Source: Burkholderiales bacterium (GTDB lineage: Bacteria; Pseudomonadota; Gammaproteobacteria; Burkholderiales; Burkholderiaceae_C). Taken from it: a stretch of 64,000 nt of DNA. Numbering within the stretch: the first letter of the stretch is position 1; every line of letters starts with the position of its first letter. The notes below the pieces were generated by a model that worked only from the letters and a program-made list of their open reading frames with translations, was not told the DNA's origin and searched no databases. Of the stretch, positions 1 to 8,748 are shown piece by piece. The stretch lies in NCBI GenBank assembly GCA_030604135.1, contig JAUVWL010000016.1, positions 1 through 64,000 of the forward strand, given 5' to 3'. Both the position numbers and the translations under genes were made by a program.

Positions 1-281
1 TCTGGAAGATCCAGGACGTGGCCGAAGACCTGGTCACGCCCATCATGGACTTCCCGATCCGCATCGACCGCGACGCGCTCACGCTGGGCTACGCCGGCGT
101 GTACGGCAGCTTCCTGCTGTTCGCCAAGCGCGCCGCCGCCAAGTACGGCCTGTCGGCGCGCGACATCCTGGTCGAGCTGGGCCGCAAGAAAATGGTCGGC
201 GGCCAGGAAGACATGATCGAAGACACCGCCATGACCATGGCGCGCGAGCGCGATGCGCACGCGCAGAAGAAAGCCGCTTGA
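1..281 (+). CDS. 4-hydroxy-2-oxovalerate aldolase, C-terminal part
   Basis: The left edge cuts this gene; about 92 C-terminal residues are visible, read in the frame beginning at base 3. The segment [21 protein letters not shown] followed by [12 protein letters not shown] is typical of the C-terminal domain of DmpG/BphI/MhpE aldolases, which split 4-hydroxy-2-oxovalerate into pyruvate and acetaldehyde at the end of aromatic meta-cleavage pathways and normally pair with an acylating acetaldehyde dehydrogenase (presumably upstream, not seen). It stops 10 bp before the next gene, so the genes to about 3,085 are probably co-transcribed with it. Family assignment is firm from sequence memory; the exact substrate is inferred. 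Confidence 0.85.
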   Translation, partial: WKIQDVAEDLVTPIMDFPIRIDRDALTLGYAGVYGSFLLFAKRAAAKYGLSARDILVELGRKKMVGGQEDMIEDTAMTMARERDAHAQKKAA

Positions 282-291
282 GGAGACACCC

Positions 292-1269
292 ATGGATCGC
301 AGACAGTTCATCACCGCCACCGGCGCGGGCCTGGCGCTCGCCCCTCTGGGCAGCTGGGCGCAGGACGCTTATCCCGCCCGCCCCATCAAACTCATCGTGC
401 CCTTCCCGCCGGGCGGCCCGACCGACATCATGGGCCGCACCGCCGCCAAGGCCATGGGCGACTTGCTGGGCCAGCCTGTCGTGGTCGAGAACAAGGCCGG
501 TGCAGGCGGCAACATCGGCACCGACGCGGTGGCCAAGGCCGCACCGGACGGCTACACCATCGGCCTGTCGGCCATCAGCAGCCTGGCCATCGCGCCCTAC
601 CTGTACGACAAACTGCCATTCCAGGTCGAGAAGGACTTCGCCCCGATCTCGCTCGTCGGCACCACGCCCTGCATGATCGTCGTACACCCGAGCACGCCGT
701 TCAACGACCTCAAGGGTCTGGTGGCCTACGCGAAAGCCAACCCGGGCAAGCTCGGCTACGCCACCTCGGGCATCGGCACCAGCAACCACCTGGCGGCCGA
801 ACTGCTGCAGTCAGTGGCCGGCATCGAACTCCTGAACATTCCGTACAAAGGATCGAGCCAGATCGTGCCGGACCTGCTCTCGGGCACGGTGGTCATGAGC
901 ATGGAAAGTTCGCTGGCCACCACGCTGCCGCACATCCGCGCGGGCAAGCTCAAGGCGCTGGCGGTCACGTCACCGGCGCGCGCCGCCGCACTGCCCGACG
1001 TGCCGACGGTGGCCGAGTCCGGCTACCCCGGCTTCGCGGTGGAGACCTGGTTCGGCCTGGTCGCCCCCGCGGCCACCCCGCCGGCCGTCGTGCAGCTTCT
1101 GCACGACGCCTGGGCCAAGGGCGCCAAGACCGCACAAGCCCAGGCCGCATTCGACAACATCTCTGGCAATCTGCGGGTGACCACCCCAGCGGAGTTCAGC
1201 GCCTTCATCAAGGCGGAAAACACCCGCTGGGGCGCCCTGATCCGCAAGCTGAACATCAAAGCGGGCTGA
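292..1269 (+). CDS. Bug-family tripartite tricarboxylate transporter substrate-binding protein
   Basis: A 325-residue periplasmic binding protein of the Bug/TctC family. The ATG at 292 follows a GAGGAG ribosome site at 281-286 and begins MDRRQFITATGAG, a twin-arginine-like or Sec signal ending near SWAQ at residue 23. The mature part starts YPARPIKLIVPFPPGG, the classic Bug N-terminal motif, and also has GRTAAKAMG and the VVENKAGAGG signature. An in-frame upstream start at 253 would destroy the signal peptide, so it is rejected. Such proteins capture aromatic or carboxylic acids; the catabolic genes either side suggest the ligand is the pathway substrate or an intermediate (inference). No TctA/TctB membrane genes are visible nearby. 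Confidence 0.9.
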   Translation: MDRRQFITATGAGLALAPLGSWAQDAYPARPIKLIVPFPPGGPTDIMGRTAAKAMGDLLGQPVVVENKAGAGGNIGTDAVAKAAPDGYTIGLSAISSLAIAPYLYDKLPFQVEKDFAPISLVGTTPCMIVVHPSTPFNDLKGLVAYAKANPGKLGYATSGIGTSNHLAAELLQSVAGIELLNIPYKGSSQIVPDLLSGTVVMSMESSLATTLPHIRAGKLKALAVTSPARAAALPDVPTVAESGYPGFAVETWFGLVAPAATPPAVVQLLHDAWAKGAKTAQAQAAFDNISGNLRVTTPAEFSAFIKAENTRWGALIRKLNIKAG

Positions 1270-1293
1270 CCCCAACACCACAGGAAGCACACC

Positions 1294-1485
1294 ATGCCAT
1301 TCGCACAGATCTACATGCTCGAAGGCCGCACGCCGGAGCAGAAGAAGGCCGTGATCGAGAAGGTCACCCAGGCGCTGCACGAGGCCACCGACGCGAAGAA
1401 GGAAACGATTCGCGTCTGGATCCACGAGATGCCCAAGGAGAACTGGGGCATCGCAGGCGTCAGCGCCAAAGACCTCGGGCGCTGA
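1294..1485 (+). CDS. 4-oxalocrotonate tautomerase-like protein
   Basis: A 63-residue protein of the 4-OT family. It begins MPFAQIYMLEGRTPEQKK, so after removal of Met the catalytic Pro1 is exposed. The family size (about 62 residues) and the C-terminal IHEMPKENWGIAG block match. 4-OT interconverts enol and keto forms of 2-hydroxymuconate-type products between ring cleavage and the hydratase/decarboxylase steps. A purine-rich CAGGAAG site lies just upstream. The stop codon is followed two bases later by the next ATG, which suggests translational coupling. Of the two conserved active-site arginines, R12 is visible in GRTPEQKK; the second cannot be assigned with certainty. Confidence 0.9.
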   Translation: MPFAQIYMLEGRTPEQKKAVIEKVTQALHEATDAKKETIRVWIHEMPKENWGIAGVSAKDLGR

Positions 1486-1487
1486 CC

Positions 1488-2282
1488 ATGACCGGGATCG
1501 CCGCCCAGCGCTACCAGGGGCGCGTGGTCGTCGTGACCGGCGCCGCGCAGGGCATCGGCCGGGCCTGCGCGCTGCGCATGGCCACCGAGGGCGCGCGCGT
1601 GGTGCTGGCCGACCGCGCCGCCGGCCCCTGCGAGGCGGTGCGCGACCAGATCACCGCCCAGGGCGGCGAGGCCCTGCTGGTGGCCGCCGACCTGGAGCAG
1701 CACGAAGGCGCGCAGGCGGTCGTGCGGGCCGCCCTGCAGGCCCATGGCCGCATCGACGTGTCGGTGCACAACGTGGGCGGCACCATCTGGGCCAAGCCGT
1801 TCTGGGAGTACACGCCCGACGAGATGCAGCGCGAGATCAGCCGCTCGCTCTGGCCCACGCTGTGGTGCTGCCGCGAGGTGGCGGCGCTGATGAAGCGTCA
1901 GGGCCAGGGCGCCATCGTCAACGTCGGCTCCATCGCCACGCGCGGCATCTACCGCGTGCCCTACGCGGCCGCGAAAGGCGGCGTGCACGCGATGACGGTG
2001 GCCATGGCGATGGAACTGGCCGAATTCGGCGTGCGCGTCAACTGCGTCTCGCCCGGCGCCATCGACAACGGCCGGCGCATCGTGCCTCGCAACCCGCAGC
2101 CGCTCAGCGAGGCCGAGACCGGCTGGATGAAGGCCATCTACACCCAGTCGCTGCGCGACACGCCGATGAACCGCCTGGGCACGCCGGAAGAAATCGCCGC
2201 GGCCATCGGCTTCCTGGGCGCGCCCGAGGCCTCGTACATCACCGGCCAGGTGCTGTTCGTGGGCGGCGGCGCCATCGGCTGA
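1488..2282 (+). CDS. BenD/XylL-like cis-diol carboxylate dehydrogenase (SDR)
   Basis: A 264-residue short-chain dehydrogenase. The NAD-binding motif TGAAQGIG lies at about residues 18-25, and the catalytic Tyr-Lys pair is in VPYAAAKGG. The segments NVGGTIWAKPF, LWPTLWCC and ATRGIYRVPY closely resemble benzoate/toluate diol dehydrogenases (BenD, XylL), which oxidise and decarboxylate 1,6-dihydroxycyclohexadiene carboxylates to catechols. The NNAG-type motif reads HNVGG, so the first Asn is replaced by His. It sits between a tautomerase and a hydratase in a meta-cleavage operon, so it probably feeds a catechol into that route; the exact aromatic acid cannot be told from this window. Confidence 0.8.
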   Translation: MTGIAAQRYQGRVVVVTGAAQGIGRACALRMATEGARVVLADRAAGPCEAVRDQITAQGGEALLVAADLEQHEGAQAVVRAALQAHGRIDVSVHNVGGTIWAKPFWEYTPDEMQREISRSLWPTLWCCREVAALMKRQGQGAIVNVGSIATRGIYRVPYAAAKGGVHAMTVAMAMELAEFGVRVNCVSPGAIDNGRRIVPRNPQPLSEAETGWMKAIYTQSLRDTPMNRLGTPEEIAAAIGFLGAPEASYITGQVLFVGGGAIG

Positions 2283-2293
2283 GGGCGGCGGCG

Positions 2294-3085
2294 ATGCAGA
2301 CGGTGGCCCACCTCGCCGAAGCGATCTGGACCGCCCGCCAGGCCGGGCGCACGCTGGACGCCGAAGCCACCCTCGGCACGCCCGACCTCGCCACCGCCTA
2401 CGCCATCCAGCGCGCGCTGCTCGGCCTGCGCCTGGCCGCCGGCGAGCGCGTGGTCGGGTGGAAGCTGGGCTACACCTCGGAAGTGATGCGCCGTCAGATG
2501 GGCATTGACCGGCCCAACATCGGGCCGCTGACCGACCGGATGCTGCTGGGCTCGGGCGACGCGGTACACAAGCGCCTGGTGCAGCCGCGGGTCGAACCCG
2601 AGATCGGGCTGCGCCTGAAGACCGCCCTCGACGCGCGGCAGGCGCCCGTGGACCGCCACACCGTGGCCGCCGCCGTGGAAGGCGCCTACGCCTGCCTCGA
2701 AGTCGTGCACTCCACCTGGACCGGCTACCGCTTCAACCTCGAACAGAACACCGCCGACAACTCGTCCGCCGGCCAGGTCGTGATCGGGCCGCGCCTGCCG
2801 GTGACCGACCTGATGGCGCTCGACACCGTGGCGGTGCGCCTGCACGACGGCAGCGAACACACGCTGGGCCAGGGCGTGGGCGCCGACGCCGACGGCCACC
2901 CGCTGGACGCGGTGGCGCGGCTGGTGCGGGAGCTGGCTGCGTTCGGTCAGCGGCTGGAGGCGGGGGATTGGGTGATCACCGGCGGGCTGACCAAGGCCTG
3001 TGCGCTGGAGGTGGGTGGGCGGTTGGTGGGGGTGTTTTCCGCGGGGGATTCGTGGTCAGTTGGGGCATCTGTTTTGCGACCGTGA
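2294..3085 (+). CDS. 2-keto-4-pentenoate hydratase / 4-oxalocrotonate decarboxylase family protein
   Basis: A 263-residue member of the MhpD/DmpE/DmpH family within the FAH-fold enzymes. Key blocks are GWKLGYTSEVMRRQMG, IGPLTDRML, VEPEIGLRLK with acidic metal ligands, VHSTWTGYRFNLEQNTADN and ITGGLTKA. The reading frame is open back to 1862, but the ATG at 2294 gives the family N-terminus and lies 11 bp after the previous stop, so the longer form is an overlap artefact. It either hydrates 2-hydroxypentadienoate or decarboxylates 4-oxalocrotonate; both genes usually occur together, and only one is seen here. Last gene of the first operon. Confidence 0.8.
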   Translation: MQTVAHLAEAIWTARQAGRTLDAEATLGTPDLATAYAIQRALLGLRLAAGERVVGWKLGYTSEVMRRQMGIDRPNIGPLTDRMLLGSGDAVHKRLVQPRVEPEIGLRLKTALDARQAPVDRHTVAAAVEGAYACLEVVHSTWTGYRFNLEQNTADNSSAGQVVIGPRLPVTDLMALDTVAVRLHDGSEHTLGQGVGADADGHPLDAVARLVRELAAFGQRLEAGDWVITGGLTKACALEVGGRLVGVFSAGDSWSVGASVLRP

Positions 3086-3322
3086 AGCGGCACCCGATAG
3101 GCCAGGCCCGCCTTCGCATCAAGCCAATCAACGGACGTCTCAACCAAAGACGCCAATGCAGCGGGAGCCGTCTCATGGGGATAACCTCGTCACTGACCGG
3201 TCTCGGCCAAGAGCGGCCAGGAAGGGAGCCAACACAAACCAGCGGGAGCCCTGGGAGGCGCCAAAAACCATGCAGAATTGCGATCAACGTTTTCCGAAAG
3301 TCCGTCGAAGAGGAATGCAGTT

Positions 3323-3775
3323 TTGAACCCCTCTGACTTTGACGAACGCCGCGAACTTGAGGCGGCTTGCCATTGTGGTGCCGTGCGTTTTCGTGTGCTT
3401 CTGAGCGATGGACTGCGCAGCGTGCGCCGGTGCAACTGCTCGTACTGCAGCATGCGCGGCGCCGTGGCCGTCTCTGCCAACTTGGACGATATACATGTCG
3501 TGCAAGGCGCGGACAAGCTAACGCTCTACCAGTTCAATACCGAACAGGCGAAACACTACTTTTGCTCGGTGTGTGGCATCTATACCTTTCACTCCCGGCG
3601 CTCCGTCCCGAGCCAATACGGTGTGAACGTGGCGTGCATTGCTGGCCTGAGCCCATTTGACTTTGATGAAGTGCCTGTATTGGAAGGCCGAAGCCATCCC
3701 AAAGACCGGAGTGACGGCGGGCCGATGACAGCTGGCTGGCTCAGTTACCGCGCCAACGCTGGCCAAGAGCGTTGA
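3323..3775 (+). CDS. GFA/CENP-V domain protein (glutathione-dependent formaldehyde-activating-like)
   Basis: A 150-residue zinc protein. The GFA pattern is clear: CHCGAVRF near the N-terminus, then RCNCSYCSMRG and FCSVCGIYTFH, supplying the Cys ligands of two zinc sites. The TTG at 3323 is preferred because AAGAGGA lies 8-14 bases upstream; a TTG at 3278 in the same frame would add 15 unconserved residues. Base composition is visibly less GC-rich than the neighbours (runs such as GATATACATG, CAATAC and ACTACTTTTG), which suggests recent acquisition. Function is unknown beyond the domain; most GFA paralogues are not proven formaldehyde enzymes. Confidence 0.75.
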   Translation: MNPSDFDERRELEAACHCGAVRFRVLLSDGLRSVRRCNCSYCSMRGAVAVSANLDDIHVVQGADKLTLYQFNTEQAKHYFCSVCGIYTFHSRRSVPSQYGVNVACIAGLSPFDFDEVPVLEGRSHPKDRSDGGPMTAGWLSYRANAGQER

Positions 3776-3871
3776 CGGTCATCGGCCGTCCCTGATGCTT
3801 GGACCGCTGTCCCCGAGTGACTCAGTCCAGCCTTTTGCAGGCCTCGTCGGAATCGAACGAAACCCGGCCGC

Positions 3872-4681
3872 TCAGTACCCGCCCGTCGGCGCAGCCGGTA
3901 CCTTTGAAACGCCCCCCCCAAACCGCTGCACCAACCCGCTCGCCGCCTTCACCAGAAGCGTCGTGTCCACCCCCACTGCCACGAACAGCGCGCCAGCGTC
4001 GAGGTATTGCTGCGCCAGCGCCGGGTCGGTGGCGAGTATGCCGGCGGCCTTGCCGGCGGCGCGCACGGTGGCGATGCCGTCGAGGATGACTTTCTGCACG
4101 GCGGGGTGGCTGGGCTGGCCCCGGTAGCCCATGCTGGCCGAGAGATCGGCCGGGCCGAAGAACACGCCGTCCACGCCCTCGGTCTCGGCAATCGCCTTCA
4201 GGTTGTTGACCGCGGTCACGGTCTCGGCCTGCACCAGCAGGCACATCTGGCCGTTGGCCTGGTTGAGGTAGTCGTCGACCTGGTTCCAGCGCGAGGCGCG
4301 CGCGAGCGCCGCACCCATGCCGCGGATGCCTTCGGGCGGGTAGCGCATGGCCTGGACCATGAGCGCGGCCTGCTCGGCGGTGTCGACCATGGGGATCAGG
4401 AGGGTCTGCGCGCCGATGTCGAGGTACTGCTTGACCAGGGCCACGTCGGCCTGCACCGCGCGCACGACGGCGTGGGTGTTGGTGTACGGGGCGACGGCGC
4501 GCAGCTGGTCGAGCGCGGTGCGAGGGTCGTTGGGCGCGTGTTCGCCGTCGATCAGCAGCCAGTCGAAGCCGCAGCCGGCGAGCGCCTCGGCCACGTCGGG
4601 CGAGGCGAAGCCGACCCAGCAGCCGATCTGGGGTTGGCCGGCTTTCAGGGAGTCGCGGAAGGTGTTCTGGGGGATCTTCAT
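3872..4681 (-). CDS. hpaI: HpaI-type 4-hydroxy-2-oxoheptanedioate aldolase
   Basis: A 269-residue HpcH/HpaI class II aldolase. Recognisable blocks are [38 protein letters not shown] and [14 protein letters not shown], which contain the catalytic Arg and the metal-binding Glu/Asp. It splits 4-hydroxy-2-oxoheptanedioate into pyruvate and succinic semialdehyde, the last step of homoprotocatechuate meta-cleavage. The start at 4681 overlaps the stop of the upstream gene (ATGA). It is the last gene of the hpa transcript, separated from hpaH by two genes not found there in E. coli. Confidence 0.88.
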   Translation of the reverse strand: MKIPQNTFRDSLKAGQPQIGCWVGFASPDVAEALAGCGFDWLLIDGEHAPNDPRTALDQLRAVAPYTNTHAVVRAVQADVALVKQYLDIGAQTLLIPMVDTAEQAALMVQAMRYPPEGIRGMGAALARASRWNQVDDYLNQANGQMCLLVQAETVTAVNNLKAIAETEGVDGVFFGPADLSASMGYRGQPSHPAVQKVILDGIATVRAAGKAAGILATDPALAQQYLDAGALFVAVGVDTTLLVKAASGLVQRFGGGVSKVPAAPTGGY

Positions 4682-5709
4682 TGCAGGGTCTTCGTCGGTT
4701 CGGGGTAGAGGCCGCGCATTTGCCCCATGAGGCGGGTGAGGCCCATGAGCGCGTCCATGTTCGGAGTAGCGACGCCAAGGTGCTGCCCGATCTCGCGCAC
4801 TGCGCCGACCAGTGCGTCGAGTTCGATGGGGCGGCCGGCTTCGACATCCTGCAGCATCGAGGTCTTGAAGGAGCCGAGCTTGCGCGTCACGGCGTGGCGG
4901 TCTTCGGGACTCTGGTCGATGGGGATGCCAATGCGCGTACCGATGGCCTTGGCCTCCAGCATGATGGCGCTGACATAGCCGCGCACCAAAGGGTCGTCGA
5001 GGATGCGGTCGCAAGGCGCGCCGGTGATCGCCGAGATGGGGTTGATGGTCATGTTGCCCCAGAGCTTGAACCAGATGTCGCACTGGATGCGCTCGGACAC
5101 GGTGACGCCGAAGCCGGCCTGGGTGAGCAGGTCATTCAGCGCCTGCACCCGAGGCGACAGGCCTCCGGCCGGCTCGCCAATGATGAGCTGATTGTTCTTG
5201 ATGCGCTCGATGCGCGCGGGCTGAGGCGCGGCGACGCTGGCGTGCACCACGCAGCCGATGACCTGGGCCGTGGGGATGTTGGCGGCGGTGACGCTGCCCG
5301 GGTCCACCGTGTTCAGCTGCAGGCCGGCGGCTTCGCCGGGCAGGCCGTCGAAGAACCACCAGGGCACGCCGTTCATAGCGACGAGCACGACCGTGTGCGG
5401 CCCCATGAGCGTGCGCACGGCGGGCGCGACCACGGGCATGGCCGGGCCCTTGACCGAGACGATCACCAGGTCCTGCACACCCAGGCTGGCCGGGTCGTCG
5501 CTGGCGTTCACCGCGACGGTGTGTTCGACGCCCTCGGAATCGACCCAGGTCAGGCCGCGCTCACGCAGGGCCTTGAGGGTCTCGCCGCGCGCCACGGCCG
5601 AGAGTTGCACCCGGTCGGCTGGCAGGCGCGAGCCCATCCAGCCGGCAAACAGGCCGCCGATGGCGCCGACGCCGACGATCGCGACTTTCTGGAAGGTGTT
5701 TGCAGTCAT
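4678..5709 (-). CDS. Ketopantoate reductase-like (PanE/ApbA family) oxidoreductase
   Basis: A 343-residue protein with an N-terminal Rossmann motif [13 protein letters not shown] (residues about 12-24) and the ketopantoate-reductase C-terminal domain with [17 protein letters not shown]. The family reduces 2-keto acids such as ketopantoate with NADPH. Its position between a class II aldolase gene and hpaI, joined to both by ATGA overlaps (4678-4681 and 5706-5709), argues for a catabolic keto-acid reductase rather than pantothenate synthesis. That is inference: no pathway step is known to need it in the standard hpa route. At about 340 residues it is longer than E. coli PanE (303). Confidence 0.75.
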   Translation of the reverse strand: MTANTFQKVAIVGVGAIGGLFAGWMGSRLPADRVQLSAVARGETLKALRERGLTWVDSEGVEHTVAVNASDDPASLGVQDLVIVSVKGPAMPVVAPAVRTLMGPHTVVLVAMNGVPWWFFDGLPGEAAGLQLNTVDPGSVTAANIPTAQVIGCVVHASVAAPQPARIERIKNNQLIIGEPAGGLSPRVQALNDLLTQAGFGVTVSERIQCDIWFKLWGNMTINPISAITGAPCDRILDDPLVRGYVSAIMLEAKAIGTRIGIPIDQSPEDRHAVTRKLGSFKTSMLQDVEAGRPIELDALVGAVREIGQHLGVATPNMDALMGLTRLMGQMRGLYPEPTKTLQ

Positions 5710-6467
5710 GCGCGGTACCCCGGGTCGATGCGGTCGATCAGACGCTGCATGGCGGCAAAAGAGTCTTCGCCCGCGCCATGTTTGGGATTGAAGTTGAGCG
5801 AGTCTCGCACGCAGGACTGCAGCGCGGCTTCGCTGATGGGCTGCAATTCGCCCAGCGCCTGCGACGCCACCTGGATCTCGCAGGCGCGCTGCACCAGCCA
5901 CATGAGGTTGAAGGCCTGCGCCAGGCTGTTGCCGATGACGACGGGGCCGTGGTTACGCAGCAGCAGCACGCGTTTTCCGCCGGCGCTGGCCAGGATGCGC
6001 GCGCCCTCGTCGCGGTGCACGGTGATGCCTTCGAAGTCGTGGTAGGCCACCTGGCCGTAGAGCTGGGCGGCGTAGAAATTGGTGAACGACAGGCCGTCCT
6101 TGAGGCAGCACACGGCCATGGTCGGCGTGGTGTGCACGTGTATCACGCAGTGCGCGTCGGGCAGGGTGGCGTGGATGGCACCATGGAAAGTGAAGCCGGC
6201 CGGGTTGATCGGCCAGTCGTCGTTGCCAATGATGTTGCCGTCCACATCCACCTTGACCAGGTTGGAGGCGGTGACCTCGGTGTAGTGCAGGCCGAAGGGG
6301 TTGATGAGGAAGAGGTCGTCGGGTCCTGGGACTCGGAGGGAAATGTGGTTGTAGATCAGCTCGGCCCAGCCCAGATGGGCAAAGATGCGGTAGCAGGCGG
6401 CCAGCTGCACGCGCGCCTGCCATTCGGCGTCGCTGAAGCGGGCGGGTTTGAGGAAGGCGTCGGCCAT
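5706..6467 (-). CDS. Class II aldolase/adducin family protein
   Basis: A 253-residue protein of the AraD/FucA-adducin family. It shows AELIYNHISLRVPG, FLINPFGLHYTEVTASNLVKVD, HCVIHVHTTPTMAV (the HxH metal ligands) and LLRNHGPVVIG with a third His. Such proteins cleave sugar-phosphate or keto-acid aldols, or decarboxylate hydroxy acids, using zinc. It starts 14 bp after the hpaH stop and overlaps the next gene, so it belongs to the hpa transcript. Its substrate is unknown; with the reductase next to it, it may handle a side product or alternative arylacetate (inference). Confidence 0.8.
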   Translation of the reverse strand: MADAFLKPARFSDAEWQARVQLAACYRIFAHLGWAELIYNHISLRVPGPDDLFLINPFGLHYTEVTASNLVKVDVDGNIIGNDDWPINPAGFTFHGAIHATLPDAHCVIHVHTTPTMAVCCLKDGLSFTNFYAAQLYGQVAYHDFEGITVHRDEGARILASAGGKRVLLLRNHGPVVIGNSLAQAFNLMWLVQRACEIQVASQALGELQPISEAALQSCVRDSLNFNPKHGAGEDSFAAMQRLIDRIDPGYRA

Positions 6468-6481
6468 GCGGGGTCTCCAGA

Positions 6482-7309
6482 TCAGATGAATTTGAAGCTC
6501 AGGCAACCGAGCGGGCCGTAATCGGCCTCGAACAGGTCGCCCGCCTTGGCCGCCACGGGGCGCGTGAAACTGCCGGCCAGCACGATCTCGCCGGCCTGCA
6601 GCGTTTCGCCCCAGGGCCAGAGCTTGTTGGCCAGCCAGGCGATGCCAATGGCGGGGTCGCCCTGCACGCCGGCGGCCAGGCCCGTTTCTTCGACCGCACC
6701 GTTCTGCCTCAGGATGGCTCCGCACCAGGGGCGGTTGGTGGCGCGGGGGTCGGCCTTGAAAGCCGCGTCGCCCGCGCCGATGACAATGCCAGCGTTGGCC
6801 GCGTTGTCGCTGATGGTGTCAAAGACCTTGCGCATCACCTTGGTGTGGCGGTCGAACTGCTCGATGCGCGCGTCGATGATCTCGATGGCAGGGGTGATGA
6901 ATTCGGTCGCTGCCAGCACGTCTTCCACCGTCACGTTCGGGCCGGTCAGCGGGGCCTTCAGAACGAAGGCGAGCTCGACCTCGACGCGCGGGGCGATGAA
7001 GTTCTGGGCCGGAATCTCCAGCACCTCACCGGCCTGGGCGACATAGAGCATGTCGTCGAGCAGCGTCCCGTAGTCGGGCTCGTCGATCTGGCTGCTGATC
7101 TGCATGGCGCGACTGGTCAGGCCGATCTTGTGGCCGATGACCTTCTTGCCGGCGGTCTTCTCCAGCTCCACCCAGGCGCGGCCGATGCGGTAGCCGTCTT
7201 CAACCGTCATGCCAGGGTGGCGTTTGGAAAAGTGCTCGACCTGGGTGCGGGTCTGCTGGGAGCGCTGCAGCTCGGCGGCGAGCTGCTGGACAAGGGCGTC
7301 GTCGAACAT
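6482..7309 (-). CDS. hpaH: 2-oxo-hept-4-ene-1,7-dioate hydratase
   Basis: A 275-residue protein closely matching HpaH: IGHKIGLTSRAMQISSQI, EPDYGTLLDDM, PRVEVELAFVLK with the Mg ligands, KVFDTISDNAANAGIV and VLAGSFTRPV. It hydrates the heptenedioate product to 4-hydroxy-2-oxoheptanedioate, the substrate of HpaI. The ATG at 7309 is chosen since the MFDD start matches the family N-terminus; the open frame extends to 7363 into hpaF. It lies 7 bp after the hpaF stop. Confidence 0.93.
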   Translation of the reverse strand: MFDDALVQQLAAELQRSQQTRTQVEHFSKRHPGMTVEDGYRIGRAWVELEKTAGKKVIGHKIGLTSRAMQISSQIDEPDYGTLLDDMLYVAQAGEVLEIPAQNFIAPRVEVELAFVLKAPLTGPNVTVEDVLAATEFITPAIEIIDARIEQFDRHTKVMRKVFDTISDNAANAGIVIGAGDAAFKADPRATNRPWCGAILRQNGAVEETGLAAGVQGDPAIGIAWLANKLWPWGETLQAGEIVLAGSFTRPVAAKAGDLFEADYGPLGCLSFKFI

Positions 7310-7316
7310 GGCTTCT

Positions 7317-7763
7317 TTATGTCTTGTTGAAAAGCGGATGCAGGGAGCTGTTCTTGGCGTCAAACACTTCGTGTCCTTCGTCGATCTGGACGGTCACGCC
7401 GATGGGGCGGCACCTGAACTGCGCGCCAAACCATTCGTGCACACAGGCATTGAGCGTCTCGCCGACGCGCCGGTGGACCACGGCCGAGCGGCCCTGGCCC
7501 ATGCGCACGTTCATGTAGACGAAGGCGTAGTCGCCGCCGAGGCCAGCGGCCTCACCGGCGGCACCACCGTCCGACACCGCATAGTGCGCGGCCGGATAGG
7601 CAAGCACACGCGTGCCGCCCGTGGGAAAGACCTGGCGGTCCTGCTCGTCGCGCACCGACAGCATGGCGTCGCACAACGCGCGGCAGAGCGCGCTCATGTC
7701 GATGCCGCCATCGGCCACGGGTTTGTCGAGGTTGGGGGTGTAGAGGATGACGAGGTGGGGCAT
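7317..7763 (-). CDS. hpaF: 5-carboxymethyl-2-hydroxymuconate isomerase
   Basis: A 148-residue protein of the CHMI family, slightly longer than E. coli HpaF (126). It begins MPHLVILYTPNL, leaving an N-terminal proline as in tautomerase-superfamily enzymes, and has FVYMNVRMGQGRS and the VQIDEGHEVFDAKNSSLH tail. It isomerises 5-carboxymethyl-2-hydroxymuconate between HpaE and the HpaG decarboxylase. Start at 7763; a frame extension to 7955 overlaps hpaD and is a shadow. Confidence 0.9.
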   Translation of the reverse strand: MPHLVILYTPNLDKPVADGGIDMSALCRALCDAMLSVRDEQDRQVFPTGGTRVLAYPAAHYAVSDGGAAGEAAGLGGDYAFVYMNVRMGQGRSAVVHRRVGETLNACVHEWFGAQFRCRPIGVTVQIDEGHEVFDAKNSSLHPLFNKT

Positions 7764-7776
7764 GGTCTTCCCGGCA

Positions 7777-8703
7777 TCACAGCCGTGTGGCGACCGAGGT
7801 GTAGCCATCGGCACGTGAGGCCACAGCCTGAGGTATGGCTTCACCAGTGACCGGCAGCACCGGGAACAGCGCGTTGATCTGGCCGGTGCCGCTGGCACCG
7901 AAATACGGTGTGACGATCTCGGCCTGGCCGGTGTATTCGCTCCAGCCCAGCACACCCAGCATCATGGCGGTGTCGTGCATGAAGCCTTCGCCGTGGCCCT
8001 TGCTGGCGTACTCGGGCAGCATTTCGCAGAATGCCTTCCACTCGCCGGCCTGCCACATACGGATGACTTCCTGGTCCAGGTGCTCCAGGAAGGGGCTCCA
8101 TATCTTGAAAGCGAATTCGGGCGCGAGTCCGTTCTGCGCGAAGCGGTGGCTGAGCGACCCGCTGGCCAGGAAGGCCACGGTGCCGTCGTAATGGTCTTCC
8201 ACCGCCTTGCGCATGGCCCAGCCCAGGCGCGCGCTGTCGTTCAGGTAATGCGAGGTGCACAGGGCCGAGACCGAGACCGCCTTGAAGTGCTGGTCCTCGT
8301 TCATGTAGCGCATGGGAACCAGGGTGCCGTATTCGGGGCCGAGGGTGGTGGCGTGGTGGGCCAGAGTTTCCACACCATGTTCGTTGGCCACCTTGGCCAG
8401 CAGTTGCCCCAATTCTGGGTTGCCGGGAATGGCGTAGGGCATGTTGCTGATGAAATGCGGCAGTTCGTTGCTGGTGTAGGTACCGGACCAGTGGGGTGCG
8501 CAGTTGAGGTGGTAGTTGGCGTTAACGAGCCAGTGGGTGTCGAAGACGACGATGGTGTCGACACCGAGTTCCTTGCAGCGGCGCGCGATTGTCTTGTGAC
8601 CATCGATGGCGTCCTGGCGCGTGCCTTTGCGGGGGCCGTCTAGTTCGCTGAGGTACATCGAGGGGACGTGTGTGATTTTGCCGACCAGTGTTACTTTGCC
8701 CAT
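7777..8703 (-). CDS. hpaD: 3,4-dihydroxyphenylacetate (homoprotocatechuate) 2,3-dioxygenase
   Basis: A 308-residue LigB-type (class III) extradiol dioxygenase. Metal ligands are expected from ITHVPSMYLSE near the N-terminus, VVFDTHW, and the Glu of the C-terminal domain; SGSLSHRFAQNG supplies the catalytic His region. It cleaves the ring of homoprotocatechuate to 5-carboxymethyl-2-hydroxymuconic semialdehyde using Fe(II) and O2. A purine-rich AGGAGAC site precedes the ATG at 8703. About 330 bp of repeat-rich DNA separates it from hpaE, so it may have its own promoter or processing site. Confidence 0.9.
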   Translation of the reverse strand: MGKVTLVGKITHVPSMYLSELDGPRKGTRQDAIDGHKTIARRCKELGVDTIVVFDTHWLVNANYHLNCAPHWSGTYTSNELPHFISNMPYAIPGNPELGQLLAKVANEHGVETLAHHATTLGPEYGTLVPMRYMNEDQHFKAVSVSALCTSHYLNDSARLGWAMRKAVEDHYDGTVAFLASGSLSHRFAQNGLAPEFAFKIWSPFLEHLDQEVIRMWQAGEWKAFCEMLPEYASKGHGEGFMHDTAMMLGVLGWSEYTGQAEIVTPYFGASGTGQINALFPVLPVTGEAIPQAVASRADGYTSVATRL

Positions 8704-8748
8704 GGTGTTTGTCTCCTGTTGCTATCATCTCGGCTGACGGGTTTGGTG

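Noticed and set aside
79-789. Long minus-strand frame opposite the Bug-family gene
   Set aside because: An antisense shadow of high-GC coding sequence, Arg/Gly/Ala-rich with no recognisable domain. The same holds for the many other opposite-strand frames in the window.
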